From an uncultured Terriglobales bacterium (GTDB taxonomy: Bacteria > Acidobacteriota > Terriglobia > Terriglobales > Acidobacteriaceae): 13,555 nt of DNA. The DNA is taken from contig CATPBY010000058.1 of the NCBI GenBank assembly GCA_955652845.1, positions 1 through 13,555 of the forward strand, written 5' to 3'. Positions 1-6,788 of this stretch are shown here, one piece after another (position 1 is the stretch's first letter; the number at the start of each line of letters is the position of its first letter). The translations under genes were made by a program, and so were the position numbers. The notes below the pieces were generated by a model. The model was not told the DNA's origin. It was given only the letters and a program-made list of their open reading frames with translations, and made no database searches.

Positions 1-921
1 ATCTGGACTGACGTGGTGCAGACGGTCATTTACGTTGGCGGAACCTTGGTTGGTGTGCTCACCATTCTGCATCTTGTACCCGGCGGCTGGACGACCATTC
101 ACAATCTCGCGTACGGCGCGGGAAAACTGCGGGTATTCGACTTTACTCCAACTCTTTGGAAGCCTTACACCTTCTGGGCAGGATTGATCGGCGGAGCTTT
201 TCTGACCACTGCCAGCCATGGGACCGATCAACTGATCGTGCAACGCCTGCTGGCGGCGCGCAGCCAGCGGCAATCGGTGGCTGCTCTTCTCTCCAGTGGA
301 CTTGCGATCGTGTTCCAATTCGCCTTATTTCTAATGGTGGGCATCATGTTGTTTGCCTTCTATCAAGTGCCCTCGGCGCACTTCGGCAAGGCCGACCGGA
401 TTTATCCAACCTTCATTGTGAGTCAGATGCCGCATGGCATTTCGGGATTGCTGATTGCGGCGATCCTGGCGGCGGCAATGTCGAATCTCAGCGCAGCACT
501 GAATTCACTTTCCTCCAGCTCGATCATTGATTTCTATTTGCAAGGTAATCCGCAGGTGGGCGAACGCAGGCGAGTGCAGCTCTCCCGGCTGGCGACTCTG
601 TTCTGGGCGGTGGTGCTTTTTGCTTTGGCGGTGCTCTCGTTGCACAAGGTGGGACGTGTAGTAGAAGTCGGATTGCAGATCGCATCTGTGGCTTATGGTG
701 CGTTGCTCGGAGTGTTCCTGCTGGGAGTGCTTACACGGCGCGCTAATCAGAGCGGAGCGATAGTGGGAATGTTCTGTGGCTTCGTCACCGAACTATATAT
801 CTGGCTAGGAACGCGCGTCCCGTGGACGTGGTACGTGGCGATTGGGACAGTGGTAACGTTTGGCGTTGGATACGCGGCGAGTATCGCACTGCATTCGAGG
901 TCGCGGCCGCAAAAACTTTAA
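1..921 (+). CDS. Sodium:solute symporter (SSS/SLC5 family), N-terminus outside the window
   Basis: This is the C-terminal ~306 codons of an inner-membrane Na+-coupled symporter; the frame is open from base 1, so the gene starts upstream. The visible protein alternates long hydrophobic segments with short loops. Recognisable family landmarks are IWTDVVQT at the very start, the SHGTDQLIVQR segment near codon 70 (the conserved GTDQ-xx-QR of SSS proteins), and AAAMSNLSAALNSLSSS near codons 157-173. In SSS proteins that last segment is TM8 and carries the serines of the Na2 sodium site. The substrate cannot be read from this part; SLC5-like members carry sugars, monocarboxylates, vitamins or amino acids. 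The C-terminus is short and ends in a basic tail (SRSRPQKL). The next gene, 39 bp on and on the same strand, is also a transporter. The family call is secure and the substrate is unknown. Confidence 0.93.
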   Translation: MWTDVVQTVIYVGGTLVGVLTILHLVPGGWTTIHNLAYGAGKLRVFDFTPTLWKPYTFWAGLIGGAFLTTASHGTDQLIVQRLLAARSQRQSVAALLSSGLAIVFQFALFLMVGIMLFAFYQVPSAHFGKADRIYPTFIVSQMPHGISGLLIAAILAAAMSNLSAALNSLSSSSIIDFYLQGNPQVGERRRVQLSRLATLFWAVVLFALAVLSLHKVGRVVEVGLQIASVAYGALLGVFLLGVLTRRANQSGAIVGMFCGFVTELYIWLGTRVPWTWYVAIGTVVTFGVGYAASIALHSRSRPQKL

Positions 922-922
922 C

Positions 923-940
923 CGCAAAGAACGCAAAGAA
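923..940. repeat. Two tandem copies of 9-bp CGCAAAGAA between transporter genes
   Basis: CGCAAAGAA occurs twice back to back (923-931 and 932-940), directly after the symporter stop. The 13-mer GCAAAGAACGCAA inside it (924-936) also occurs on the minus strand within the hairpin at 6719-6749. It therefore looks like a fragment of a dispersed intergenic repeat and not chance. I recall similar short repeats in intergenic DNA of acidobacteria and other soil bacteria, but could not verify this here. Confidence 0.6.
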
Positions 941-960
941 AAACATATACTTCCACCGCA

Positions 961-2340
961 ATGCCACGCTCACTCGAGGGAAGTCCACGCCCTGAACTCG
1001 CCCGCGATCTGGGCGTAAGCCATGCCTGGGCTGTAGTGGTTGGGACCATCATCGGCAGCGGAATTTTTTTAGTCCCGGCCGAAATGATGCAGGCTGTGGG
1101 CTCAGCCAAGCTCGTCTACCTGGCATGGCTGGTTGGTGGTCTGCTTTCGTTCTTCGGCGCGCTTACGTACGCTGAGCTGGGAGCGATGAAGCCGCAGGCT
1201 GGCGGCGAATATGTTTATGTTCGCGACAGCTACGGGCCTCTAGCTGGTTTTCTCGATGCATGGACGTGGTTTCTGGTCTCGAAACCGGCGTCCATCGCAA
1301 CTTTGGCCACCGGGATTGTCCGTATCCTCGGAAGTTTTTCTCTGTTTGCGTTCTTTGGCAGCGATTTCATTCATGCTCCTCTGCACGTTTCTTATGGGCA
1401 AGCGGTTGCTGTTGCGGCCGTCCTGCTGGTTACATTGCTGAATTACATCGGCATTAAGAAAGCGGGCGAGTTCCAGCTGATATTCACCTTGTTGAAGGTG
1501 AGCATCATCGTCGGCATCGTGGCCGCCGGATTCAGCTACAGCGCGGGGAGCTGGGGGAACTTCGCCGGCAGTTACCTCGGCGCGAAAGGTGGCTTCGGAG
1601 GATTCATGGCAGCCCTGGTTGCTGCGCTCTGGGCCTATGACGGTTGGAATGACTTGAACATGGTGGCCGGAGAAGTACGAAATCCTGAGCGCAGTCTTCC
1701 CATCGCCTTGATTGCCGGGGTAACCATGGTAGGGGTGCTCTATATTTCTGTGAACGCAGCGGTTCAGTACGTTCTGCCCGCGGCTGCGATTGCAGCTTCG
1801 CAAAGGCCAGCCTCCGACGCCCTGGCGCTAGTGCTGGGCCGCGTAGGCGCCAGCATCGTTTCTGCAGGTATGGCGCTCTCCATGCTGGTCGCGATGAACG
1901 GCACCATCATGAGCGGCGGACGCATGCCGTTCGCCATGGCTCGCGACCGCTATTTCTTTTCTTCACTGGCGAAGGTGCACCCTCGCTTCCACACGCCCGC
2001 GGCCGCGCTGGTCGTCCAGGCAATCCTATCGATCATTCTTCTTCTCTCGGGAGGCAACTTCCGGCAGTTTTTCTCGCTGGCAATTTTTTCCGAGTGGCTC
2101 TTCTATATGATCACGGCCAGCAGCCTGTTTATCTTCCGCTGGCGCCAGCCCGACACTCCGCGGCCCTATCGGGTATGGGGATATCCTCTCGTCCCCCTTC
2201 TGTTCGTGGTGGCTTCGGGCGTGCTGCTTTACTACACCTTTACCGACAATATTCGTAATTCTGCTCTGGGCAGCCTGGTAATCCTGGCGGGTATTCCTGT
2301 GTTTTATGCTTTTTCCTGGCGGCGCTCCCATGAGGTTTAA
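961..2340 (+). CDS. APC-superfamily amino-acid permease, LAT/SLC7-like
   Basis: This is a 459-residue inner-membrane amino-acid transporter or exchanger, a normal length for a 12-TM APC protein. The TM1 signature GTIIGSGIF is at residues 28-36, where the unwound helix binds the substrate amino group and carboxylate. TM6 carries ALWAYDGWNDLN (222-233), followed by the conserved acidic loop GEVRNPERSLP (237-247). This pattern matches LAT-type carriers and bacterial relatives such as the Ser/Thr exchanger SteT, so exchange of neutral amino acids is plausible but not shown. The N-terminal 20 residues are polar, as expected for a cytosolic tail. The start at 961 is the only ATG before TM1, but no Shine-Dalgarno sequence is visible; the upstream bases are an A-rich repeat. 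Co-transcription with the upstream symporter is possible (39-bp gap). Confidence 0.93.
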   Translation: MPRSLEGSPRPELARDLGVSHAWAVVVGTIIGSGIFLVPAEMMQAVGSAKLVYLAWLVGGLLSFFGALTYAELGAMKPQAGGEYVYVRDSYGPLAGFLDAWTWFLVSKPASIATLATGIVRILGSFSLFAFFGSDFIHAPLHVSYGQAVAVAAVLLVTLLNYIGIKKAGEFQLIFTLLKVSIIVGIVAAGFSYSAGSWGNFAGSYLGAKGGFGGFMAALVAALWAYDGWNDLNMVAGEVRNPERSLPIALIAGVTMVGVLYISVNAAVQYVLPAAAIAASQRPASDALALVLGRVGASIVSAGMALSMLVAMNGTIMSGGRMPFAMARDRYFFSSLAKVHPRFHTPAAALVVQAILSIILLLSGGNFRQFFSLAIFSEWLFYMITASSLFIFRWRQPDTPRPYRVWGYPLVPLLFVVASGVLLYYTFTDNIRNSALGSLVILAGIPVFYAFSWRRSHEV

Positions 2341-2352
2341 TTCGCGGTCATC

Positions 2353-2364
2353 CTTCCCGGGAAG
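2353..2364. repeat. 12-bp perfect palindrome after the permease stop
   Basis: CTTCCCGGGAAG reads identically on both strands and sits 12 bp after the permease stop codon. It has no loop and no T-run, so it is not a convincing intrinsic terminator. A dimeric-protein binding site is possible. No second copy was noticed in the window. Confidence 0.3.
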
Positions 2365-2416
2365 ATTCCGCTTTCTGGCGCCGCGTGATTACCAAGGTAC
2401 AGGTGCGGGAGACACG

Positions 2417-2446
2417 TTTACCCATTGGTCATTTGTCCCGTAATTT
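2417..2446 (+). promoter_or_regulatory. Weak candidate sigma70 promoter upstream of the tonB-family gene
   Basis: TTTACC (2417-2422) and TAATTT (2441-2446) are separated by 18 bp and lie about 57 bp before the start at 2504. Matches to the consensus are only moderate (4/6 and 3/6). It is offered because the 163-bp gap after the permease needs a promoter if the TonB/protease pair is an independent operon. Confidence 0.25.
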
Positions 2447-2503
2447 TAAGCTTCCAGCTGGTGCGCCCTCCCCAGGACTGAGTCTGCCTTTTGGAGCTTA
2501 TGA

Positions 2504-3550
2504 ATGGCTACGCCTGACAGTTTTCGGTTGGGACTTCTGCCGGAGCGCAAGATGGACTGGCGCACCGTGGCCACCAGCTATGGACTTCAAATTCTTTTCG
2601 TTCTGCTGCTGATTAATTTAGGTCTGATTTGGCCTGACCGGCTTTCCGTTAATAGAACCTACCATGTAACCGAACTGATCCCCATACCCAGTTTGCAGCC
2701 GAAACCGCTGGAGGTGAAGATGCCACCTCCGGTAGTGCACGCAAGGCTGCTACCTAGGGCGCCGGTTTTTGATTCGCCAAAGCTGACGGTACCACGCGAG
2801 ATTCGTTCTCCACGTCCGGAGCAGCCCGATGTGGCCCCTCCGAAGATCGCACTCAATAACTTCGCGCCCGCTGTGTTGAAACAGGTTGGCGGAGCTCGTC
2901 CCACGCTCATTGTGCACACCGGGGAATTCGGCAGTTCCGCTGCGCCCACGGTAAATGCTCCTATTCAGAAGGTGCAAACCGGCGGCTTTGGCGATCCCAA
3001 CGGCATTAAGGGACAAGGTAAAGAAGGAGCGCATCTGGTTGCCGCCAACACCGGTGCATTTGATCTGCCACAGGGCGCGGGTACTGGGAATGGCGCAGGC
3101 GGGGCAAATGGTATCAAAGGCACGATAGCCAGCGCCGGTTTCGGAAGCGGCATTGCTCAGCCTGGACAGGGTGACGGTCGCAGCAGCGGACGAGGTTCCG
3201 CAGTACAAAGCGCTGGCTTTGGCGCGCAGCAGTTTGCCCAGAATGGTGTGAAACCGGCGGCGGTTAACAGCGGACCACCCACCGCTCCGGTTGAGATCAG
3301 CTACAAGCCAAGTCCGGTTTATACAGATGAGGCGCGTCAACTGAGGCTGGAAGGTGAAGTATTACTCGAAGTGATGTTTGGCGCTAACGGACAGCTCCAT
3401 ATCAACCGTGTAGTCCGTGGCCTGGGCCACGGATTAGATGAAGCTGCGGTTGCAGCTGCGAACAAAATGCGATTCAAACCGGCCCTGCGAGACGGTTCGC
3501 CGATTGATTCCACGGCGATCGTACATGTGGTGTTTCAACTGGCCTACTGA
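2504..3550 (+). CDS. TonB-family energy transducer with glycine-rich repeat linker
   Basis: This is a 348-residue inner-membrane-anchored periplasmic protein that would pass proton-motive-force energy to an outer-membrane receptor through a TonB C-terminal domain. A cytosolic N-terminus (1-23) is followed by one membrane helix (about 24-43), a Pro-rich segment (60-115), a Gly-rich linker (about 138-245) and the C-terminal domain (about 262-348). The last contains SPVYTDEARQLRLEGEVLLEV and ends in an alternating hydrophobic strand (VHVVFQLAY), typical of TonB_C. The linker carries five degenerate copies of a T/S-x-G-x-F motif (TGEFG 139, TGGFG 159, TGAF 183, SAGFG 210, SAGFG 236), two of them accompanied by NGIKG, in place of the usual Pro-Lys/Pro-Glu repeats. 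Start: GGAG at 2493-2496 lies 7 nt before ATG 2504; the ATG at 2500 stops after five codons. The metalloprotease gene follows after 39 bp, probably as one operon. No ExbB/ExbD is adjacent. Confidence 0.88.
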   Translation: MATPDSFRLGLLPERKMDWRTVATSYGLQILFVLLLINLGLIWPDRLSVNRTYHVTELIPIPSLQPKPLEVKMPPPVVHARLLPRAPVFDSPKLTVPREIRSPRPEQPDVAPPKIALNNFAPAVLKQVGGARPTLIVHTGEFGSSAAPTVNAPIQKVQTGGFGDPNGIKGQGKEGAHLVAANTGAFDLPQGAGTGNGAGGANGIKGTIASAGFGSGIAQPGQGDGRSSGRGSAVQSAGFGAQQFAQNGVKPAAVNSGPPTAPVEISYKPSPVYTDEARQLRLEGEVLLEVMFGANGQLHINRVVRGLGHGLDEAAVAAANKMRFKPALRDGSPIDSTAIVHVVFQLAY

Positions 3551-3589
3551 AGAAGTGACATGGCAAGCGGGATCGAGAGGAACAGAATC

Positions 3590-5368
3590 ATGCATATTTG
3601 CAAACGGATGAGCACCGCCCTCCTGTTGTTGACGCTGGCTTTAATGGCGCAAGAGGCGGTGGGCCAATCAACTTCATCGCAAATGCCGCAGGCGAAGTCG
3701 GTCATATCGCCTTCCGCCCCTGCGACATCGGTTGCTGCCGTTCCCAGAACGGCGAATCCTGCTCCAACCACTAGCGCTTCTCCCAGAACTATGGATCAGG
3801 TTGTCGACCGCGCCATTGCGCGTGAGCATGCGCTATTGGAAATGCTGAAGAACCGGACCCCGCTGATGGAAACATACTTGCAGAACTTGGTGAACGATAC
3901 CCAGCTCGGCCCGGTGCCTAAAGAGGACCACTACTTTTTCGGTCGCATGGATCTGGCGGAAAGCGAACGTCAGGACTATCTCTCCACCGAGACCAGCTTC
4001 CAAAGCCGCATGATGGGCGGAGTCACCAAGCTCTTTAAGTTCGAGTACAAACCATTGGGCTTCTCCTGGATGATCTTTGCCGATCGCGCGGAGTTTGACC
4101 GCGCTCATTATGACTTCCGCTACGTTCATCGGGAATTTGTAGGCGACATACGCTGTATCGTGTTCGACGTAACTCCGAAAAAAGATGCCGGCAAGGGACG
4201 TTTTCTTGGCCGCATCTGGGTGGAAGATCAGGACTTCAACATCGTGCGCTTGAATGGCACTTACGCCCCGAGGCCGAGAAACGCGTACTTCTTCCATATG
4301 GATAGCTGGCGGCTGAACCTGATTCCAGGGTACTGGGTGCCGGCCTACATTTACAGCGAAGAAGGCGACTTCAGCTATGGCGCGAAAGACAAGTTCGCAT
4401 TCAAGGCGCAGACCCGCATCTGGGGCTATGATCTGAAAAAGAACGGCAAAGAGCACGAGCTTACGCAGGTGCTGGTGGATTCTTCAGTGAAGGACGAGAG
4501 CGCGGCAGCGCAGGATGCTTCTCCGCTGCAGGCCCAGCGGCTCTGGCAGCAACAGGCGGAAGATAACGTCGTCGAGCGGTTGCAGAACGCTGGATTGCTG
4601 GCTCCTGAAGGCGACGTGGACAAAATCCTGCAAACGGTGGTGACTAATCTGCAAGTCACCAATAATATCGAATTGCCGCGCCCGGTAAGGACTCGTGTGA
4701 TGCTCACCTCCCCGCTCGAAACTTTTAGCGTGGGCAACACCATAATCGTCAGTCGCGGCCTGATCGATGTGCTTCCCGACGAGGCCAGCCTGGCTATGGT
4801 GCTTTCGCATGAACTGGCCCACATCGTACTGGGACATAATCTCGGCAGCAAATACGCCTTTAATGACCGCATGCTTTTTTCCGACGAGTCGACTTATCAG
4901 AATTTAGGATTCCGGCACGTGCCCGAAGAGGAGACCGCGGCAGACAAGAAGGCGATTGACCTGCTGAAAAACTCGCCTTACAGCCAGAAGTTGGATGCCC
5001 CGGGGTTGTTCCTCAAGGAACTTTCCGCCCGTGGCCCGGCCCTTTCCGCACTGATGACGACTCACCTGGGCAACAGTTTCTCGGACGGCAAGGGAAACGT
5101 CGAGCGTATGGCAGCATTGATGAACTCAGCGCCGGCGTTGGAACCGACTAAGCTTAACCAGATTGCAGCTTTGCCGATCGGCGCGCGGGTAAAGCTGGAT
5201 CCCTGGGACGATCATGTAGAGTTGATCAAGACGGCGCCCGTGGTCATTACTTCCGCCCGGGACAAAATGCCCTTCGAAGTGACGCCATTTTTTCCGCGGT
5301 TGACTCGCCATAATAATACTGGCTCGGTCAGCACTACCAGCGCAGCCATCACGGTTCCCAGTAATTAG
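3590..5368 (+). CDS. Secreted M48-type zinc metalloprotease with large N-terminal LolA-like domain
   Basis: This is a predicted periplasmic zinc endopeptidase. From ATG 3590 it has 592 residues: a signal peptide (basic HICKR, a hydrophobic stretch at about 8-19, likely cleavage after A-V-G at 25), then a Ser/Pro/Ala-rich spacer. The metallopeptidase core has HELAH at 407-411 (two His ligands and the catalytic Glu408) and EEETAAD with the third ligand Glu448 and Asp452. This HExxH plus ExxxD arrangement is that of M48/BepA-like proteases. Residues about 80-290 form an extra domain rich in beta-strand patterns (CIVFDVTPKK, GRIWVEDQDFNIVRLNGTY, WVPAYIYSEEGDF). It resembles LolA/LolB-fold lipoprotein-sorting proteins; this is inference. 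BepA itself pairs its protease with C-terminal TPRs, which I do not see here. Start choice: GAGAGG (3575-3580) lies 9 nt before ATG 3590 and gives a clean signal peptide. ATG 3560 would add 10 polar residues. It probably shares an operon with the upstream tonB-type gene. Confidence 0.85.
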   Translation: MHICKRMSTALLLLTLALMAQEAVGQSTSSQMPQAKSVISPSAPATSVAAVPRTANPAPTTSASPRTMDQVVDRAIAREHALLEMLKNRTPLMETYLQNLVNDTQLGPVPKEDHYFFGRMDLAESERQDYLSTETSFQSRMMGGVTKLFKFEYKPLGFSWMIFADRAEFDRAHYDFRYVHREFVGDIRCIVFDVTPKKDAGKGRFLGRIWVEDQDFNIVRLNGTYAPRPRNAYFFHMDSWRLNLIPGYWVPAYIYSEEGDFSYGAKDKFAFKAQTRIWGYDLKKNGKEHELTQVLVDSSVKDESAAAQDASPLQAQRLWQQQAEDNVVERLQNAGLLAPEGDVDKILQTVVTNLQVTNNIELPRPVRTRVMLTSPLETFSVGNTIIVSRGLIDVLPDEASLAMVLSHELAHIVLGHNLGSKYAFNDRMLFSDESTYQNLGFRHVPEEETAADKKAIDLLKNSPYSQKLDAPGLFLKELSARGPALSALMTTHLGNSFSDGKGNVERMAALMNSAPALEPTKLNQIAALPIGARVKLDPWDDHVELIKTAPVVITSARDKMPFEVTPFFPRLTRHNNTGSVSTTSAAITVPSN

Positions 5369-5403
5369 CGGACAACCTTAAACCTTGAGTTGAAGTAAGC
5401 GCG

Positions 5404-5437
5404 GGCTGGAACCGGGAGCGATTCCAGGGTTCCGGCC
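5404..5437. other. Inverted repeat with two exclusive foldings in the convergent gap
   Basis: GGCTGGAACC (5404-5413) pairs with GGTTCCGGCC (5428-5437) through 10 bp with one G-T wobble. An alternative shorter hairpin uses CTGGAA (5406-5411) and TTCCAG (5422-5427). It lies between the protease stop (5368) and the dinB stop (5445), where a transcript end is expected on both strands. There is no strong U-tract, so it is at best an auxiliary terminator. Confidence 0.4.
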
Positions 5438-5444
5438 TTCGTAT

Positions 5445-6704
5445 TTACGACTCTTGCGATTTCCTCTTACCCGGCAAGCCTGCCGGGTTTTCATGGGTGC
5501 GCTCGCGGAAGCCGCCCTTAAGTCCGGTGGCCAGCGAGACGCTGGATTCTCCAAACCGGTCGCGTAAACGATCGGCGGCGGAGAGGGCCTGCTGCCAGCG
5601 CTGTCGTCGTGAGTCCTCGAGTAAATCGCCCTGATCTGCCTGCGGTTCAAAGGACGAGGCGTGCACCCCAAGCAAGCGCACCTCTGCTCCCTTGCGCCAG
5701 TTCCTGCGAAATAATGCCCGTACCTGTTCGAATATCTCGGTATCGAGTTGGGTAGGCACCGCGAGTGTGTGCGCCCGGATGATGGTTGTAAAGTCTTTGT
5801 AGCGCAATTTGAGCGCGATAGTCTTGGCATGAAATCCGCTCTCCCGCAAACGGCGGCCTACCATTTCGGAGAGCCTCATCAAAGTAGATTCCAGTTGCTG
5901 CAGATCGGCGGTGTCTTGATTGTAGGTGTGCTCATGGCTGATGGACTTGGCTGCCACGTCGGCGCCAACTTCGGAATCGAACCATCCTCCGGCATCTTCG
6001 CCGCGAGCTTTGCCCGCCAGCGCCAATCCCCACTTGCCTAATTGCTGCTCAAGAAAGGAATCATCGAAAGCGGCAAGGTCTCCGACTTTGTGGATACCCA
6101 GCCCTTGCAGCTTCTGCTCGGTAACTTTGCCCACGCCAGGAATGTCGCGAATGTCGAGCGGCGCCAGGAAGTTTGCCTCCTGACCTGGGACAATCCAAAG
6201 AATTCCGTTCGGCTTCGCCTTGGCGGACGAAACTTTGGCGATCAGGCGCGAGATTCCGATTCCGATTGAGCAGTTGAGTTGCGTGTCCGCTTTCATTTTT
6301 GCGTGCAGGCTGTGAGCTGCATGCAGCGGCCTGCCGTGCAAGCGTTCAGTGCCCGTCATATCGAGATAGGCCTCGTCGATGGAGGCCATCTCGACCAGCG
6401 GCGAGAAAGAAGTGAGCACACGATACACTTTTTCCGAGCACTCACGGTAACGATCAGGATGGCCGTCGACGAAGGTAGCGTGCGGGCAAAGCTTGGCCGC
6501 GGTGCGCAGCGGCATCGCCGAATGCACGCCGAACTTGCGGGCCTCGTAGGAAGCAGCCGAAACCACACCGCGCTCGTGACGCTGTCCGCCCACGACAACA
6601 GCTTTTCCTTTCAATGAAGGATCGAACAACTCCTCCACGGAAACGAAGAAGGCGTCCATGTCGACATGGAAGATAGTTCTACCGGATGCTTCAGGGGGAG
6701 TCAT
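5445..6704 (-). CDS. dinB: DNA polymerase IV (Y-family translesion polymerase)
   Basis: This is a 419-residue error-prone DNA polymerase that copies past lesions in the cytoplasm. The palm begins with HVDMDAFFVSVEE; Asp15 and the SIDEAYLD acids Asp110/Glu111 are the metal ligands, and Phe20 occupies the steric-gate position. The thumb contains a helix-hairpin-helix (DIPGVGKVTEQKLQGLGI, 187-204). The little-finger domain covers about 255-350, followed by a 70-residue tail. QGDLL at 358-362 resembles a beta-clamp-binding motif (QxDLF-like); this is suggestive only. The length is slightly above the usual 350-400. The ATG at 6704 is the only good start because the next Met (16) lies inside the catalytic motif; no Shine-Dalgarno is visible, and a hairpin ends 14 nt upstream. 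The gene upstream on the same strand is the radical SAM gene. No LexA-type box was recognised. Its 3' end overlaps the terminator of the opposing transcript. Confidence 0.96.
   Translation of the reverse strand: MTPPEASGRTIFHVDMDAFFVSVEELFDPSLKGKAVVVGGQRHERGVVSAASYEARKFGVHSAMPLRTAAKLCPHATFVDGHPDRYRECSEKVYRVLTSFSPLVEMASIDEAYLDMTGTERLHGRPLHAAHSLHAKMKADTQLNCSIGIGISRLIAKVSSAKAKPNGILWIVPGQEANFLAPLDIRDIPGVGKVTEQKLQGLGIHKVGDLAAFDDSFLEQQLGKWGLALAGKARGEDAGGWFDSEVGADVAAKSISHEHTYNQDTADLQQLESTLMRLSEMVGRRLRESGFHAKTIALKLRYKDFTTIIRAHTLAVPTQLDTEIFEQVRALFRRNWRKGAEVRLLGVHASSFEPQADQGDLLEDSRRQRWQQALSAADRLRDRFGESSVSLATGLKGGFRERTHENPAGLPGKRKSQES
5470..5491 (+). terminator. Intrinsic terminator of the tonB/protease transcript, inside dinB
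   Basis: CCCGGCA (5470-5476), loop AGCC (5477-5480), TGCCGGG (5481-5487) and TTTT (5488-5491) make a 7-bp GC-rich hairpin, 8 bp if A5469 pairs with T5488, followed by a short U-tract on the + strand. It lies 102 bp after the protease stop and overlaps codons 405-412 of the convergent dinB gene. Only the + strand orientation has the T-run directly after the stem. Confidence 0.7.
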
Positions 6705-6718
6705 TCCAACAGAGGGTG

Positions 6719-6749
6719 CCCCATCCTTGCGTTCTTTGCAAGGGTGGGG
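6719..6749. repeat. 12-bp-stem hairpin repeat between the radical SAM gene and dinB
   Basis: Left arm CCCCATCCTTGC (6719-6730), 7-nt loop GTTCTTT (6731-6737) and right arm GCAAGGGTGGGG (6738-6749) pair through 12 bp with one T-G wobble. The minus-strand sequence across the loop contains GCAAAGAACGCAA, identical to 924-936. The hairpin ends 14 nt before the dinB start codon. There is no T-run on the minus side, so it is unlikely to be a simple terminator for the radical SAM gene. It looks like a REP-type dispersed palindromic element that may also fold in the dinB leader RNA. Confidence 0.7.
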
Positions 6750-6788
6750 GCCGCGGCTCAGGGACCGCGATGTGAAAGCCCTCTAGAT

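Noticed and set aside
1240..1803. 187-codon minus-strand open frame inside the permease
   Set aside because: Antisense shadow of transmembrane codons; His/Asn/Arg-rich composition without a domain.
2385..2612. Small + strand frame before the tonB-type gene
   Set aside because: It overlaps the tonB start in another frame, has no ribosome site and no recognisable features.
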